From an uncultured Christensenella sp. (GTDB lineage Bacteria; Bacillota; Clostridia; Christensenellales; Pumilibacteraceae): a DNA stretch of 64,000 nt. Below, piece by piece: positions 17,671 through 26,318 of this stretch. The position numbers and the translations under genes are program-made. The stretch is from positions 87,674 through 151,673 of the forward strand of contig CAJTNI010000002.1 in NCBI GenBank assembly GCA_910577945.1, read 5' to 3'. Position 1 is the stretch's first letter. Every line of letters begins with the position of its first letter. The notes beneath the pieces were generated by a model. The model saw nothing but the letters and a program-made list of their open reading frames with translations. It searched no databases and was not told the origin of the DNA.

Positions 17671-17699
17671 TTGACTTATTCTTCTCGCTGTGGTAAAAT
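17671..17699 (+). promoter_or_regulatory. proS promoter
   Basis: TTGACT at 17671-17676, 17-bp spacer, TAAAAT at 17694-17699. Leader of about 20 bases; no T-box. Confidence 0.75.
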
Positions 17700-17725
17700 G
17701 TACCAAAATCAATTCGGAGCGCGCT

Positions 17726-19171
17726 ATGGCGAACAACAACGACAAATTTGTCAATCAGATAGCCGACATCAACGCCGACTACACCAAATGGTACACCGAC
17801 GTATGCCTCAAATCGGAGCTGTGCGATTACGGACCCGTCAAGGGCACTATGGTTTTCCGCCCGTACGGTTACGCAGTGTGGGAACGCATTCAAGCCGAGG
17901 CGGATAAGCGGTTCAAGGCGCACGGCGTGCTCAATTCGTATTTCCCCATGCTCATTCCGCAGTCGTTTTTGATGCGCGAGGCGGAGCACGTTGAGGGGTT
18001 TGCGCCCGAGGTGGCGACGGTGACGCACGTGGGCGAGACCGAGCTTGCCGAAAAGCTGGTGCTGCGCCCCACCTCCGAAACGATTATCGGCAATATGTAT
18101 TCCAAGTGGATTGGGTCGTACCGCGATTTGCCGTTGAAGCTCAATCAGTGGGCGAACGTAGTGCGTTGGGAAAAGACGACGCGTCCGTTCCTGCGCACAA
18201 GCGAGTTTTTGTGGCAGGAGGGGCATACCGCGTTTGCGAGCGCCGACGAGGCGAACGCCGACGCGCTGGAAATGCTCGACGTGTACAAGGAGCTTGCCAA
18301 CAACGTGTTGGCGCTGCCCGTGCTGTGCGGCAGGAAGTCCGAGCGCGAAAAGTTTGCGGGCGCGGTCGCCACGTACGGCATGGAAGCCATGATGAAGGAC
18401 GGCAAGAGCTTGCAGGCGGGCACTACTCACTATCTCGGCGACAATTTCGCGCGCGCGTTCGATATCAAGTTTTTGGACAAGGACGGCACGCACAAGTACG
18501 CGTATCAGGCGTCCTGGGGCATTTCCACGCGGCTTATCGGCGCTATCATAATGGCGCACGGCGACGAGCGCGGGCTGTGCCTGCCGCCGCCCGTCGCGCC
18601 GTTCCAAGCTGTGGTCATTCCCATCGGCGGCGCGAAAAACCCAGAGGTTGCGGCAAAGTCCGCGGAAATCAAGAATACGCTCGACCGCGCGGGCGTGCGC
18701 GTGACGCTCGACGAGCGCGACGTTTCGCCCGGGTTTAAGTTCAATCATTGGGAGCTGCGCGGCGTGCCGCTGCGTATCGAGCTGGGCGGACGCGACCTCG
18801 CCGCGGGCGTCGTCACGGTTTGCCGTCGCGACGGCGGCGACAAGTTCACGCTGCCCATCGACGAGCTGGCGACGCGCGTCGTCGGGTTGTTGGACGAGAT
18901 TACAAAGAGCATGTTCGACAAGGCAAACGCGTTTGCAGCGGCGCATATCGTGCCCGTGTCGAATATGGACGAAATGCGCGCGGCGCTCGACGGCGGCAAT
19001 TTTTGCGACGCGTATTGGTGCGGCGACGAGGCGTGCGAGGCGAAAATCAAGCAGGAGCTCGCCGCCACCTCGCGCGTGTTCCACGCCGACCAAGCGCATG
19101 CGCACGAGCACAAGTGCGCTTGCTGCGGCAAGCCCGCCAAGCACCGCATATATTTCGCCCGCGCGTATTAA
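17726..19171 (+). CDS. proS: Prolyl-tRNA synthetase, short (archaeal/eukaryote-like) type
   Basis: Charges tRNA-Pro. The 481-residue length, the motif-2 region VLRPTSETIIGNMY, the FLWQEGHTAFA segment and the motif-3 region HGDERGLCLPP identify the type without an editing insertion. The C-terminal zinc-ribbon-like part keeps CGDEAC and CACC. The start at 17726 is chosen over an upstream in-frame codon because CGGAG lies 6 bases upstream and the upstream codon overlaps the -10 box. Single-gene unit closed by a strong terminator. Confidence 0.96.
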   Translation: MANNNDKFVNQIADINADYTKWYTDVCLKSELCDYGPVKGTMVFRPYGYAVWERIQAEADKRFKAHGVLNSYFPMLIPQSFLMREAEHVEGFAPEVATVTHVGETELAEKLVLRPTSETIIGNMYSKWIGSYRDLPLKLNQWANVVRWEKTTRPFLRTSEFLWQEGHTAFASADEANADALEMLDVYKELANNVLALPVLCGRKSEREKFAGAVATYGMEAMMKDGKSLQAGTTHYLGDNFARAFDIKFLDKDGTHKYAYQASWGISTRLIGAIIMAHGDERGLCLPPPVAPFQAVVIPIGGAKNPEVAAKSAEIKNTLDRAGVRVTLDERDVSPGFKFNHWELRGVPLRIELGGRDLAAGVVTVCRRDGGDKFTLPIDELATRVVGLLDEITKSMFDKANAFAAAHIVPVSNMDEMRAALDGGNFCDAYWCGDEACEAKIKQELAATSRVFHADQAHAHEHKCACCGKPAKHRIYFARAY

Positions 19172-19205
19172 GGCAGGGCGCATATATATAACATAAAAAA
19201 TCCAA

Positions 19206-19233
19206 AAAAGCTCTCGAACAGTCGAGAGCTTTT
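19206..19233. terminator. Bidirectional terminator between proS and the DUF5984-like gene
   Basis: AAAAGCTCTCGA / TCGAGAGCTTTT, a perfect 12-bp stem with a 4-base loop and A/T flanks on both sides. A near copy occurs at 42961-42988. Confidence 0.85.
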
Positions 19234-19287
19234 GCGTATGGCGATTTTGCTCTATCGGTACGGCGCGCAAGTATGCGGATATTCGAG

Positions 19288-20109
19288 CTAGCCGCGCGGT
19301 TTGCTTAAATCGTGTTTGAGCGCGGCGTACAGCGCGTTTACTTTGCCCCAATCGGTAGCGGGCTTGCCGCCGTCGCGGAGATACGCCAAGGCGTTTGAAA
19401 ATTCCGCCCTCCTTGTCGCATGCTCGCGCGCGATTTGCGCGCCGTCGAGCTTGACTTTTTTCGGCTTGACCGCGACGGCGATTTCTATTTGCCTGTCCAT
19501 TGCCGCCGTAAACGCCGCGTAAAACTCGTCTGCCGCCGCGACGAACGCGGCGTATTCGATTTCGTAACAGCCGACGGGCGACGACCACAGGCTGATACCG
19601 CGTTTAAGCGGCGCGTCGCTTGTCCATACGATTTTTATTTTGTCGTTCAGTCTGAAACAGCCTATGCGCGGTCCGCCGACGAGATGCGCCGAGTCGAACG
19701 ACCGAGCGTCGCGCCACTCGTTCAGCTCGCAAAACCCGTCGTAGCTCAATGCGTCGGTATTGTCGGCGTCGTCCGCTTGCTCGGCATAGCGGTCGGACCA
19801 TCGTCGCACGTCGGCGTCGAAAAGCTCTACGCTATCGTACAATTCTTGCGGAACGGATTCGGATACATGCTCGAACGTTGCGGAAAAGTCTTCCGCAAAC
19901 CGCGCAAGATAGTAGTCGTTGTATTTTTGTTTGAGCCTGAACCGTTTTTGCGCGTGCTCGCCGTATTCGTACAGCGTTTGCGCGCCGACCTCTATCCACA
20001 GCAAGCCGTCGGTCAAGCCGAACCATCTCAGCGAGTAGTTCGGTTTTTTGCCGAACGGCTTGATTTTTTTGGGGGCTTGCAGTTTGAAATTTATTTTAAA
20101 GCCGCTCAT
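19288..20109 (-). CDS. DUF5984-like protein
   Basis: The 273-residue protein begins with a segment (FKLQAPKKIKPFG...LRWFGLTDGLLWIEVG) that resembles DUF5984 proteins, in which a WFGLTDG motif is typical. Later there is an acidic helix-rich middle and a WTSDAPL...WSSPVG segment. No enzymatic motif is visible. It begins 12 bases after the flavin reductase gene and so forms a two-gene operon with it. Function unknown. Confidence 0.7.
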   Translation of the reverse strand: MSGFKINFKLQAPKKIKPFGKKPNYSLRWFGLTDGLLWIEVGAQTLYEYGEHAQKRFRLKQKYNDYYLARFAEDFSATFEHVSESVPQELYDSVELFDADVRRWSDRYAEQADDADNTDALSYDGFCELNEWRDARSFDSAHLVGGPRIGCFRLNDKIKIVWTSDAPLKRGISLWSSPVGCYEIEYAAFVAAADEFYAAFTAAMDRQIEIAVAVKPKKVKLDGAQIAREHATRRAEFSNALAYLRDGGKPATDWGKVNALYAALKHDLSKPRG

Positions 20110-20121
20110 GCTTCGTCGCGG

Positions 20122-20607
20122 TCAGTTTTTGTAGGCGTTTGCGATTTCGCCGACGAACAGGGTGTGCGCGCGCGCCGCGTCGAAAAGGTTGGGCACGAAC
20201 GGCGTTACGCTTTCGGGCGGGATTGCGGCAATCACGTTGCATTCGACTATCAGCCCGCATTCGCCGAGTATGTACGCCTCTATGCTTTTTGCGCGCTTGG
20301 GGTGCAGCCCGAGCGTTTCGAACTTGTTGCACTTAAACCCCGATATCGTGTCGCAAAGCGCGATTTCCGTGCGCATGTCGCGCACGGGCACGTTGAGCGC
20401 AAAGCTCTTGGTTTGCGTCACTATTTGGTACGAATACTTGGAACTGCGTATGGGCAGCATGAACACGCTGCGCCCCCACAGCTTGCCCAACGCGCCGAGG
20501 TGCGTCACCATTATGTTGGGCGTGCTTTTGCCGCACGTTACGAAAACTCCCGTCGATTGCAGCTTGCTCGAAAGCTCCGCGGCTTGCTTGTCTGTCAAAT
20601 CGCTCAT
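20122..20607 (-). CDS. Flavin reductase-like (FMN-binding split barrel) protein
   Basis: The 161-residue protein has the pattern of the flavin reductase-like family: NIMVTHLGALGKLWGRSVFMLPIRSSKYSYQIV (core strands and the Arg/Ser-Lys-Tyr flavin contact), SFALNVP, and the CxxxSG-FKCNKFETLGL segment. It probably binds FMN and works in a redox reaction in the cytoplasm. The start at 20607 is chosen because the frame upstream (to 20649) overlaps a -10-like TAGAATATATA region. Confidence 0.8.
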   Translation of the reverse strand: MSDLTDKQAAELSSKLQSTGVFVTCGKSTPNIMVTHLGALGKLWGRSVFMLPIRSSKYSYQIVTQTKSFALNVPVRDMRTEIALCDTISGFKCNKFETLGLHPKRAKSIEAYILGECGLIVECNVIAAIPPESVTPFVPNLFDAARAHTLFVGEIANAYKN

Positions 20608-20771
20608 TGCTCGATTTCCCTTTGCGTTTATTCGTATATATTCTAGCACCGTCGCGCGCGAATTTCAATACCGATTGCAAAATTTTACAAACTTTTTTTG
20701 CGGCGGCGACGGCGCGCTGCGCTAAGACGACGGTTATGTTGCGCGACGCGCGGGATTGCGCTTGCAATCGC

Positions 20772-20800
20772 TTGAAAAAATGCGCGGAATATGTTAATAT
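20772..20800 (+). promoter_or_regulatory. pfkA promoter
   Basis: TTGAAA at 20772-20777, 17-bp spacer, TAATAT at 20795-20800. The predicted transcript starts near 20807. Confidence 0.6.
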
Positions 20801-20814
20801 ATTACACATACGAT

Positions 20815-20879
20815 GGATAACGCTATGAGCGAGCTTAACGCAGAGATTGCTCGAAACAGCCCGTTATCGGGTGTTATCC
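20815..20879 (+). ncRNA. Structured pfkA leader: candidate three-way-junction cis-element
   Basis: GGATAAC (20815-20821) pairs perfectly with GTTATCC (20873-20879). Inside, CGAGC (20830-20834) pairs with GCTCG (20849-20853) around a 14-base loop, and CCCG (20860-20863) pairs with CGGG (20868-20871) around TTAT. The result is a compact three-way junction directly at the start of the predicted transcript, 50 bases before the pfkA ribosome site. I do not recognise it as a named riboswitch class. Confidence 0.45.
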
Positions 20880-20927
20880 TAGGGGTTAGTCTTAAATTAC
20901 GCATAATAATCATGTTACGGAGGTTGT

Positions 20928-21992
20928 ATGAGAATCGGAATACTCACGTCGGGCGGCGATTGCCCCGGGCTTAACGCGGTTATACGCGGGTTCGGAAAGT
21001 ACGCGTTCGAGAACATCAAGAACGTTCAGTTAATCGGCATTGCCGACGGGTACGGCGGGCTTATCCGCGGCGAGTGCCGTGAAATGAAAAAATCCGATTT
21101 TACGGGCATACTCACGCTGGGCGGCACGATACTCGGCACGAGCCGTCAGCCGTTTAAGCTCATGACCGTAGAGGACGAAAACTCGGTGACGCGGCTCGAC
21201 CTCATGAAACAGAACTACAAAAAAATGGGGCTCGACTGCTTGCTCACGCTCGGCGGCGCGGGCACGCACAAGACCGCGGCGCTGCTGTCCGCCGAGGGCT
21301 GTAACGTTATCGGCTTGCCCAAGACCATAGACAACGATATTTGGGGCACGGACGTCACGTTCGGGTTTCACACCGCCGTCGATATCGCGACCGAGTGTAT
21401 CGACCGCCTGCATTCCACCGCGGCGAGCCACGGCCGCACAATCCTCGTGGAAATCATGGGCAACAAGGCGGGGTGGCTCACGCTGTACGCTGGTATCGCG
21501 GGCGGCGCGGACATAATACTTTTGCCCGAGATTCCGTTTAGCGCGGACAAGGTGGCGAAAGCCGTCGAGCGGCGCGCGGACGCGGGCAAGGCGTTCAGCA
21601 TCGTCGCCGTCGCCGAGGGCGCGATGACCGTCGAGGAGAGTAAAATGAAAAAGAAAGAGCGGTTGGAAAAGCGCGGCGGCGCGGCTACAATCACCAACGC
21701 GCTCGCCAAGCATATCGCCGAAAAGGCGAACGTGGAAACGCGCGTCGTCGTGCCCGGGCATATCCAGCGCGGCGGCAGCCCGTCCGCGTACGACCGCGTG
21801 CTGTCCACCGAGTTCGGCAGCTTTGCCGGCAAGCTCGCAAGCGAGGGCAAGTTCGGCGTGACCGTCGCCATGGTCGGCGGCAAAGTCACCTACAACGCGC
21901 TCGCCGATATCGCGGGCAAAGCCAAGCTCGTTCCGCCCGAGTGCCAAGAGGTGGGGGTTGCAGAGAGTATCGGCGTGTCCTTCGGTCGCTGA
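20928..21992 (+). CDS. pfkA: 6-phosphofructokinase, group III-like
   Basis: Phosphorylates fructose 6-phosphate in glycolysis. The 354-residue protein begins MRIGILTSGGDCPGLNAVIRG and has the catalytic PKTIDND (about residue 130), the substrate segment MGNKAGWLT and the PGHIQRGGSPSAYDR site. The donor-site pair is mixed: GGAGT keeps the Gly typical of ATP enzymes at the position equivalent to E. coli 104, while PKTIDND has the Lys typical of PPi-type enzymes at 124. This combination occurs in group III ATP-using PFKs, so ATP is favoured but not proven. CGGAGG lies 6 bases before the ATG. A structured leader precedes it and a composite repeat element starts directly after its stop. Confidence 0.93.
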   Translation: MRIGILTSGGDCPGLNAVIRGFGKYAFENIKNVQLIGIADGYGGLIRGECREMKKSDFTGILTLGGTILGTSRQPFKLMTVEDENSVTRLDLMKQNYKKMGLDCLLTLGGAGTHKTAALLSAEGCNVIGLPKTIDNDIWGTDVTFGFHTAVDIATECIDRLHSTAASHGRTILVEIMGNKAGWLTLYAGIAGGADIILLPEIPFSADKVAKAVERRADAGKAFSIVAVAEGAMTVEESKMKKKERLEKRGGAATITNALAKHIAEKANVETRVVVPGHIQRGGSPSAYDRVLSTEFGSFAGKLASEGKFGVTVAMVGGKVTYNALADIAGKAKLVPPECQEVGVAESIGVSFGR

Positions 21993-22237
21993 TTTTGGGC
22001 GCGTATCCGCGTCGCAATACGGACTGCGTGCTCCTTGGCGCTCGGTCATGTAGGTGGTTCTACACTCCCGTCGCGCCCGCGCGTAATACAATGTGCCAAA
22101 ACAAAAGGCATATTTATATAGTCTTTGGTGTTGCGCGTCGCCAGCTGTCCGTCGCGCGCGTAGTAAAATTGTTAGTCCACAACATTGCACAATATTATGC
22201 CTTTGGCGATGCGCGGCTCGCGTTTACGCGCCCAAAA
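21993..22237. repeat. Composite fold-back intergenic element A (after pfkA)
   Basis: Begins immediately after the pfkA TGA. TTTTGGGCGCGTA (21993-22005) is the inverted complement of TACGCGCCCAAAA (22225-22237). It contains the apical hairpin TGTAGGTGGTTCTACA (22049-22064) preceded by CTCGGTCA, and copies of the 60-bp repeat. Related elements follow dnaX and ychF. Confidence 0.7.
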
Positions 22238-22470
22238 GGCGTTGCTGCAAGGTGTATGTGTGGCTACGTGTTCGTCGCGCGTGTAGTAAAATTGTTAGTC
22301 CACAACATTGCGCAATATTATGCTTTTGGCGATGCGCGGCGCGTAGTATTTCGGGCGGTGACGATAATGTGCATATATACAGTCTTTGGCGATGCGCGGC
22401 GCGTAGTATTTCGGGCGGCGACGATAATGTGCATATGTCTTTGGCGTTGCGCAGCGCGTAGAATAATATA
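22238..22470 (+). repeat. 60-bp repeat array before ppx
   Basis: Units with GCGCGTAGTATTTCGGGCG...TCTTTGGCGATGCGCGG repeat at exact 60-bp spacing (22341, 22401), preceded by variants carrying TTGTTAGTCCACAACATTGC. No gene. Confidence 0.75.
22441..22469 (+). promoter_or_regulatory. Possible ppx-ppk promoter inside the last 60-bp repeat copy
   Basis: TTGGCG (22441-22446), 17 bp, TAATAT (22464-22469). The -35 box is part of the repeat core. It is the only reasonable sigma-A match between the array and the ppx start. Confidence 0.4.
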
Positions 22471-22523
22471 AAACAACTATTTCGTTGACGTATTCCAATC
22501 AACAACTATCTTTCGAGGTTTAT

Positions 22524-23726
22524 ATGAAGTTTGCCGTTATAGATTTGAGTTCGACGGGCGTGTCCACGGTGATTGCCGAGGGCGACAGGGCGACGGGCAT
22601 ATTCGAGCCCATGTACAAGGACCGCACGAATATCGCGGTCGCCGATTATTTCGACGGGAAGTCCATTTCGCCGCGCGGCATAGAAAAGCTGATCGACGCG
22701 CTTATTTCCGCGCGCTCTACGGTGCGCGCCATGGGCGTAGAGGAATGCTACGTTATTTCGACGGCGGCGCTGCGCAATATAGATAATATCGAAGAGGTCG
22801 CCGTCAAAATTCGCATGCGCACGGGCATTGTCGTCAACTACCTCGACGGCAGGACGGAGGCGTATTGCGACCTCGTGTCCAATCGCAAGTATGCGGCGTT
22901 CGGCGACGTGGTGCTCATAGATATAGGCGGCGGCAGCGTGGAGCTGTGCGACCTTTCCAATGCGGACAAGGACGACGTGACGTGCTTGGATTTCGGACCT
23001 ATCAAGCTGCGCGGCAAGTACGTGTCCGATATTTATCCGACAGAGGACGAGGCGAAGCGCATTAAAAAGTTCCTGCGCAAAAAGTCGGACGAGGCGAAGC
23101 TGCCGCGCAAGAACAAGTTTTCCACAGCGGTTATCGTCGGGTCTATCAACGACGCTATCTACGCGACCTACCGCGAATATTGCGAAAAGAAAAAGCTGGG
23201 TACGGAATTCAGCTACGACAAGTACAAAAAGTTCGTCGCATACCTGCTGTCGTCGCCCGACCGCACGCAGCTCATTATGAAAACCGCGCCCGAAAAGATA
23301 CACGTGCTGCCAATCGCCGCAATCGTGCTCAAAGAGCTGTTGAAACGGTTCAAGGTGGACAATATCGTCATAAGCGACACGGGCGTCAAGGAGGGGTACA
23401 TGGCGCTCGTTGCGACGGGCGCGGAGGAGGGTATCCCCGTCGACCTCGGCGCGCCGTCGCCGCTGTTCGTCGCGGGCGAGTTCGAGCTTAAACCCGCAAA
23501 AAAGAAAAAGTCGGGCGGCGGCAAAGGCAAAGCGACTAAGCCCGACGGCGCGAACGATAAAAAGTCGCGCGACGGCAAAAAGTCGGAAAAGGGCAAGCCC
23601 GCGGCGGGCAAAAAATCGGGCGGCGATAAAGCGCGTGCCGAGAAATCGGGCGGCAAAAAGACTGCGGGCAAGAGTAAGGGCAAGGCAAAGGCGGATGCCG
23701 TTGCGGCAAAGCCCGACGGCGAGTAG
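22524..23726 (+). CDS. ppx: Exopolyphosphatase / GppA family phosphatase with basic tail
   Basis: Removes terminal phosphate from polyphosphate (or hydrolyses pppGpp). The 400-residue protein has the ASKHA fold motifs: FAVIDLSSTGVS near the start, ALRNI, and the second phosphate loop VVLIDIGGGSVEL at about residue 130. The catalytic domain ends near residue 320; the last 75 or so residues are a Lys/Gly/Ser-rich low-complexity basic tail, unusual for the family, which could bind polyphosphate or nucleic acid. The start at 22524 follows GAGG by 5 bases. Followed 15 bases later by ppk, so synthesis and breakdown of polyphosphate are in one operon. Confidence 0.88.
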   Translation: MKFAVIDLSSTGVSTVIAEGDRATGIFEPMYKDRTNIAVADYFDGKSISPRGIEKLIDALISARSTVRAMGVEECYVISTAALRNIDNIEEVAVKIRMRTGIVVNYLDGRTEAYCDLVSNRKYAAFGDVVLIDIGGGSVELCDLSNADKDDVTCLDFGPIKLRGKYVSDIYPTEDEAKRIKKFLRKKSDEAKLPRKNKFSTAVIVGSINDAIYATYREYCEKKKLGTEFSYDKYKKFVAYLLSSPDRTQLIMKTAPEKIHVLPIAAIVLKELLKRFKVDNIVISDTGVKEGYMALVATGAEEGIPVDLGAPSPLFVAGEFELKPAKKKKSGGGKGKATKPDGANDKKSRDGKKSEKGKPAAGKKSGGDKARAEKSGGKKTAGKSKGKAKADAVAAKPDGE

Positions 23727-23741
23727 ATACGGGGTGGCGGC

Positions 23742-25811
23742 ATGAGCGACAAGGTTTCTTTTATTAAGGGCGAGTATATCAACCGCGAGTATTCGTGGCT
23801 TATGTTCAACAGGCGCGTGCTCGCGCAGGCGACGGACTCGACCAATCCGCTGTTGGAGCGGTGCAAGTTTTTGTCCATATTCCATTCCAATTTCGACGAG
23901 TTTTTCATGGTGCGCATAGGGAGCTTGCTCAACGATTCCAAGCTCAATCCCGACGCGACGGAAAACAAGACGGGGCTTACCGCAAAGGAGCAGGTGGACG
24001 GAATATTGAAGCTTGCCAAATCGGCGTATCGCGAGGCGGACGCGGTTTACGTCAAGCTCAAAAAAGAGCTCGGCAAGTATGTGCGCGTCAAGACGGGCGC
24101 GGAGCTTTCCGCAAAGCAGCGCGTCAAATGCAAGCAGCATTTCCGCGAGCAGATATTGCCGCTGCTGTCGCCCATGGTGCTCGACGCCAAGCACCCCATG
24201 ATTCGTTTCGAAAACATGAACTGCTACATGGTTTTCGAGCTGGAAAAGTCCGATAGGCTCATGTACGGCGTCATGGCGATTAGCCAAAAGCTGCCGCGCA
24301 CGTACAAGCTGGACGGCGGCAAAAAGCCGACCGTAATCACGGTGGAGGAGCTTATCCGCACGTTCGGCGCGACGGCGTTCGACGGCTATCGCATAAAAAA
24401 CCAAGCCATGCTGCGGCTCACGCGCAACGCCGATTTCGACGCGAATATCGAGGATGCGGACATAGAGCGCAGCGGCGATTTTTCCAAGTTTTTAAAGCGC
24501 AAGGTGGAGCTGCGCGGCACGCAGGACGCGGTACGCCTGCAAATAGACGGCGGCGCGGACGACGTAAAGGCGTTTTTGTTAAAGACGCTCAATATCAAAA
24601 AGCAATATTGCTTCGAGGTTAAGCATTGCTTCGATTACGGGTTCTTGAACGCGCTGGCGAATTATATCGACGACGACGCTTTGCCGTCGCTGCGCTACAA
24701 AAAGCCGCGCCCGCTCGAAAGCCCCGTGCCGCAAGGCGTTTCCGTCACCGAGCGAGTCATGAAAAGCGACGTGTTTTTGGCGTACCCGTTCGACAGCATG
24801 GATACGCTCGTGCGGTTGCTGGACGAGTGCGCGGACGACCCGCGCGTCGCGTCGATTAAAATCACCATTTATCGGCTGGACCACCGCTCGCGCATTGTGG
24901 AAGCGCTCAAAAAGGCGAGCGAGAACGGCAAGGACGTTACCGTCGTAATCGAGCTTTGCGCGCGGTTCGACGAGGAAAACAACCTGTATTTTTCGGAGGT
25001 GCTCAAAGACGCGGGCTGCACGATTATTTACGGCATGGGCAATTACAAGGTGCATTCCAAAATAATCTCCATCGTGCTTGCCGACGGCGAGGATATCAAG
25101 TATATAACGCACCTCGGTACGGGCAACTACAACGAGAAAACGTCCAAACTGTACACCGACCTCAACATCATAACCTCGGACGCGAGGATTGGCAGAGACG
25201 CGGTGGCGTTCTTCCGCAATATCGCCATTTGCAATACCGATTACGATTACGAAAAGCTGCTTATAGCGCCCAAGTCGCTCAAAAGCGGTATCGTGGCGTA
25301 TATCGAGCGCGAGACCGAAAAAGCCAAGGCGGGACTGTCGGCGCATATAACCGCCAAAATGAACAGCCTCACCGATAAAACGATTATCGACAAGCTTATT
25401 TCAGCGAGTAAGGCGGGCGTTAAAATCGAGCTCATCGTGCGCGGCATTTGCTGTCTTTTGCCCGAGGCGGGCGGCAAGACCGAAAACATAACCGTAACAA
25501 GCATAGTCGGGCGGTTCTTGGAGCATTCGCGCATTTACCGTTTCGGCGACGGCGACGACCGCGTGATGTTCATTTCGAGCGCAGACCTCATGACGCGCAA
25601 TACCGACAAGCGCGTGGAAATCGCCACGCCCGTGCTCGACAAGGCAATCGAGCGCAGGATAAGCGGCATGCTCGGCGTTATGCTCGCCGACAACGTAAAG
25701 GCGCGGCGGCTTAGCCGCGACGGCGAGTATTACGCGCCGCAAGAGGTTTCCGAGCCGATAAACAGTCAAGAGCTGTTTTTGAAGGGCGAGTTCGCATTGC
25801 GCAAGCAATAA
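23742..25811 (+). CDS. ppk1: Polyphosphate kinase 1
   Basis: Makes polyphosphate from ATP. The 689-residue length is standard. The N-domain starts YINREYSWLMFNRRVL and includes FHSNFDEFFMVRI. The catalytic histidine is in VHSKI (about residue 437), followed by GTGNYNEKTSKLYTDL, and the second conserved region SSADLMTRNTDKRVE is intact. Sits 15 bases after ppx. No stop or frameshift. Confidence 0.96.
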   Translation: MSDKVSFIKGEYINREYSWLMFNRRVLAQATDSTNPLLERCKFLSIFHSNFDEFFMVRIGSLLNDSKLNPDATENKTGLTAKEQVDGILKLAKSAYREADAVYVKLKKELGKYVRVKTGAELSAKQRVKCKQHFREQILPLLSPMVLDAKHPMIRFENMNCYMVFELEKSDRLMYGVMAISQKLPRTYKLDGGKKPTVITVEELIRTFGATAFDGYRIKNQAMLRLTRNADFDANIEDADIERSGDFSKFLKRKVELRGTQDAVRLQIDGGADDVKAFLLKTLNIKKQYCFEVKHCFDYGFLNALANYIDDDALPSLRYKKPRPLESPVPQGVSVTERVMKSDVFLAYPFDSMDTLVRLLDECADDPRVASIKITIYRLDHRSRIVEALKKASENGKDVTVVIELCARFDEENNLYFSEVLKDAGCTIIYGMGNYKVHSKIISIVLADGEDIKYITHLGTGNYNEKTSKLYTDLNIITSDARIGRDAVAFFRNIAICNTDYDYEKLLIAPKSLKSGIVAYIERETEKAKAGLSAHITAKMNSLTDKTIIDKLISASKAGVKIELIVRGICCLLPEAGGKTENITVTSIVGRFLEHSRIYRFGDGDDRVMFISSADLMTRNTDKRVEIATPVLDKAIERRISGMLGVMLADNVKARRLSRDGEYYAPQEVSEPINSQELFLKGEFALRKQ

Positions 25812-25882
25812 CGTATTGTTGCTATACCGTTGTCACCATTGCGGCGTTACACTCTCGGTAATTACACATTATCGGAGGGAAT

Positions 25883-26179
25883 ATGGCGGAAAAAATTTGC
25901 TGCGCCGCGCTCGGCGTTCTGTCTGTCGCACTGTCGTTTGTCGGGTACTATTTTTACGTGCGCGCCAAAATAGAGCGCGCCGCAGCGGGCGCGGTGGAAA
26001 GCGCGGAGCGCGACGATTTGTCGGGCGAGAGCAAGTTTAAAGACGCGGTTTCGCAAATCGCGGCGCTCGTGCCCGCGGCGTTGAAGCCGATTATAAGCGA
26101 GCGCACGGTCGAGCGCATCGTGCAGGCGGCGTTCGACAAAATCGAGGCGTACGCGCAAAAGCAATCGAAAAAAAATTAG
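25883..26179 (+). CDS. Small single-pass membrane protein
   Basis: The 98-residue protein has an N-terminal helix (about 5-27) and a charged, helical C-terminal half with ALVPAALKPIISERTVERIVQAAFDKIEAYA. GGAGGG lies 4 bases before the start. It resembles holin-like or phage-type small membrane proteins in layout, but no family can be assigned. It follows ppk by 71 bases and ends in a strong terminator. Confidence 0.7.
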   Translation: MAEKICCAALGVLSVALSFVGYYFYVRAKIERAAAGAVESAERDDLSGESKFKDAVSQIAALVPAALKPIISERTVERIVQAAFDKIEAYAQKQSKKN

Positions 26180-26190
26180 CGGAAATGCAA

Positions 26191-26224
26191 GCGCGGTTCG
26201 GTCGTAACGCCGAACCGCGCTTTT
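26191..26224 (+). terminator. Strong intrinsic terminator
   Basis: GCGCGGTTCGG / CCGAACCGCGC, perfect 11-bp stem, 8-base loop, then TTTT. Confidence 0.85.
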
Positions 26225-26258
26225 GCATGCCTGATAATCGATACTGCGGCGTTAGGGC

Positions 26259-26287
26259 TTGACAGCCGTATATTGCCGTGATATAAT
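26259..26287 (+). promoter_or_regulatory. Promoter of the PUD lipoprotein gene
   Basis: TTGACA at 26259-26264, 17-bp spacer, TATAAT at 26282-26287: full consensus. Confidence 0.8.
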
Positions 26288-26318
26288 GGTTTTACCATAA
26301 CGCGATATATGAGGGAGT

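Noticed and set aside
17200..17725. T-box or other riboswitch before proS (also argS, ilvC, ilvD, ilvB)
   Set aside because: Predicted leaders are about 20-60 bases and no AGGGTGGNACCGCG-type antiterminator is present.
16946..19588. 880-codon open frame on the minus strand across proS
   Set aside because: It is the antisense shadow of proS in GC-rich DNA; only its last 85 codons (BofA-like) have a start and family pattern.
22506..24404. 632-codon minus-strand frame across ppx-ppk
   Set aside because: Composition is that of an antisense frame; both plus-strand genes have strong family motifs.
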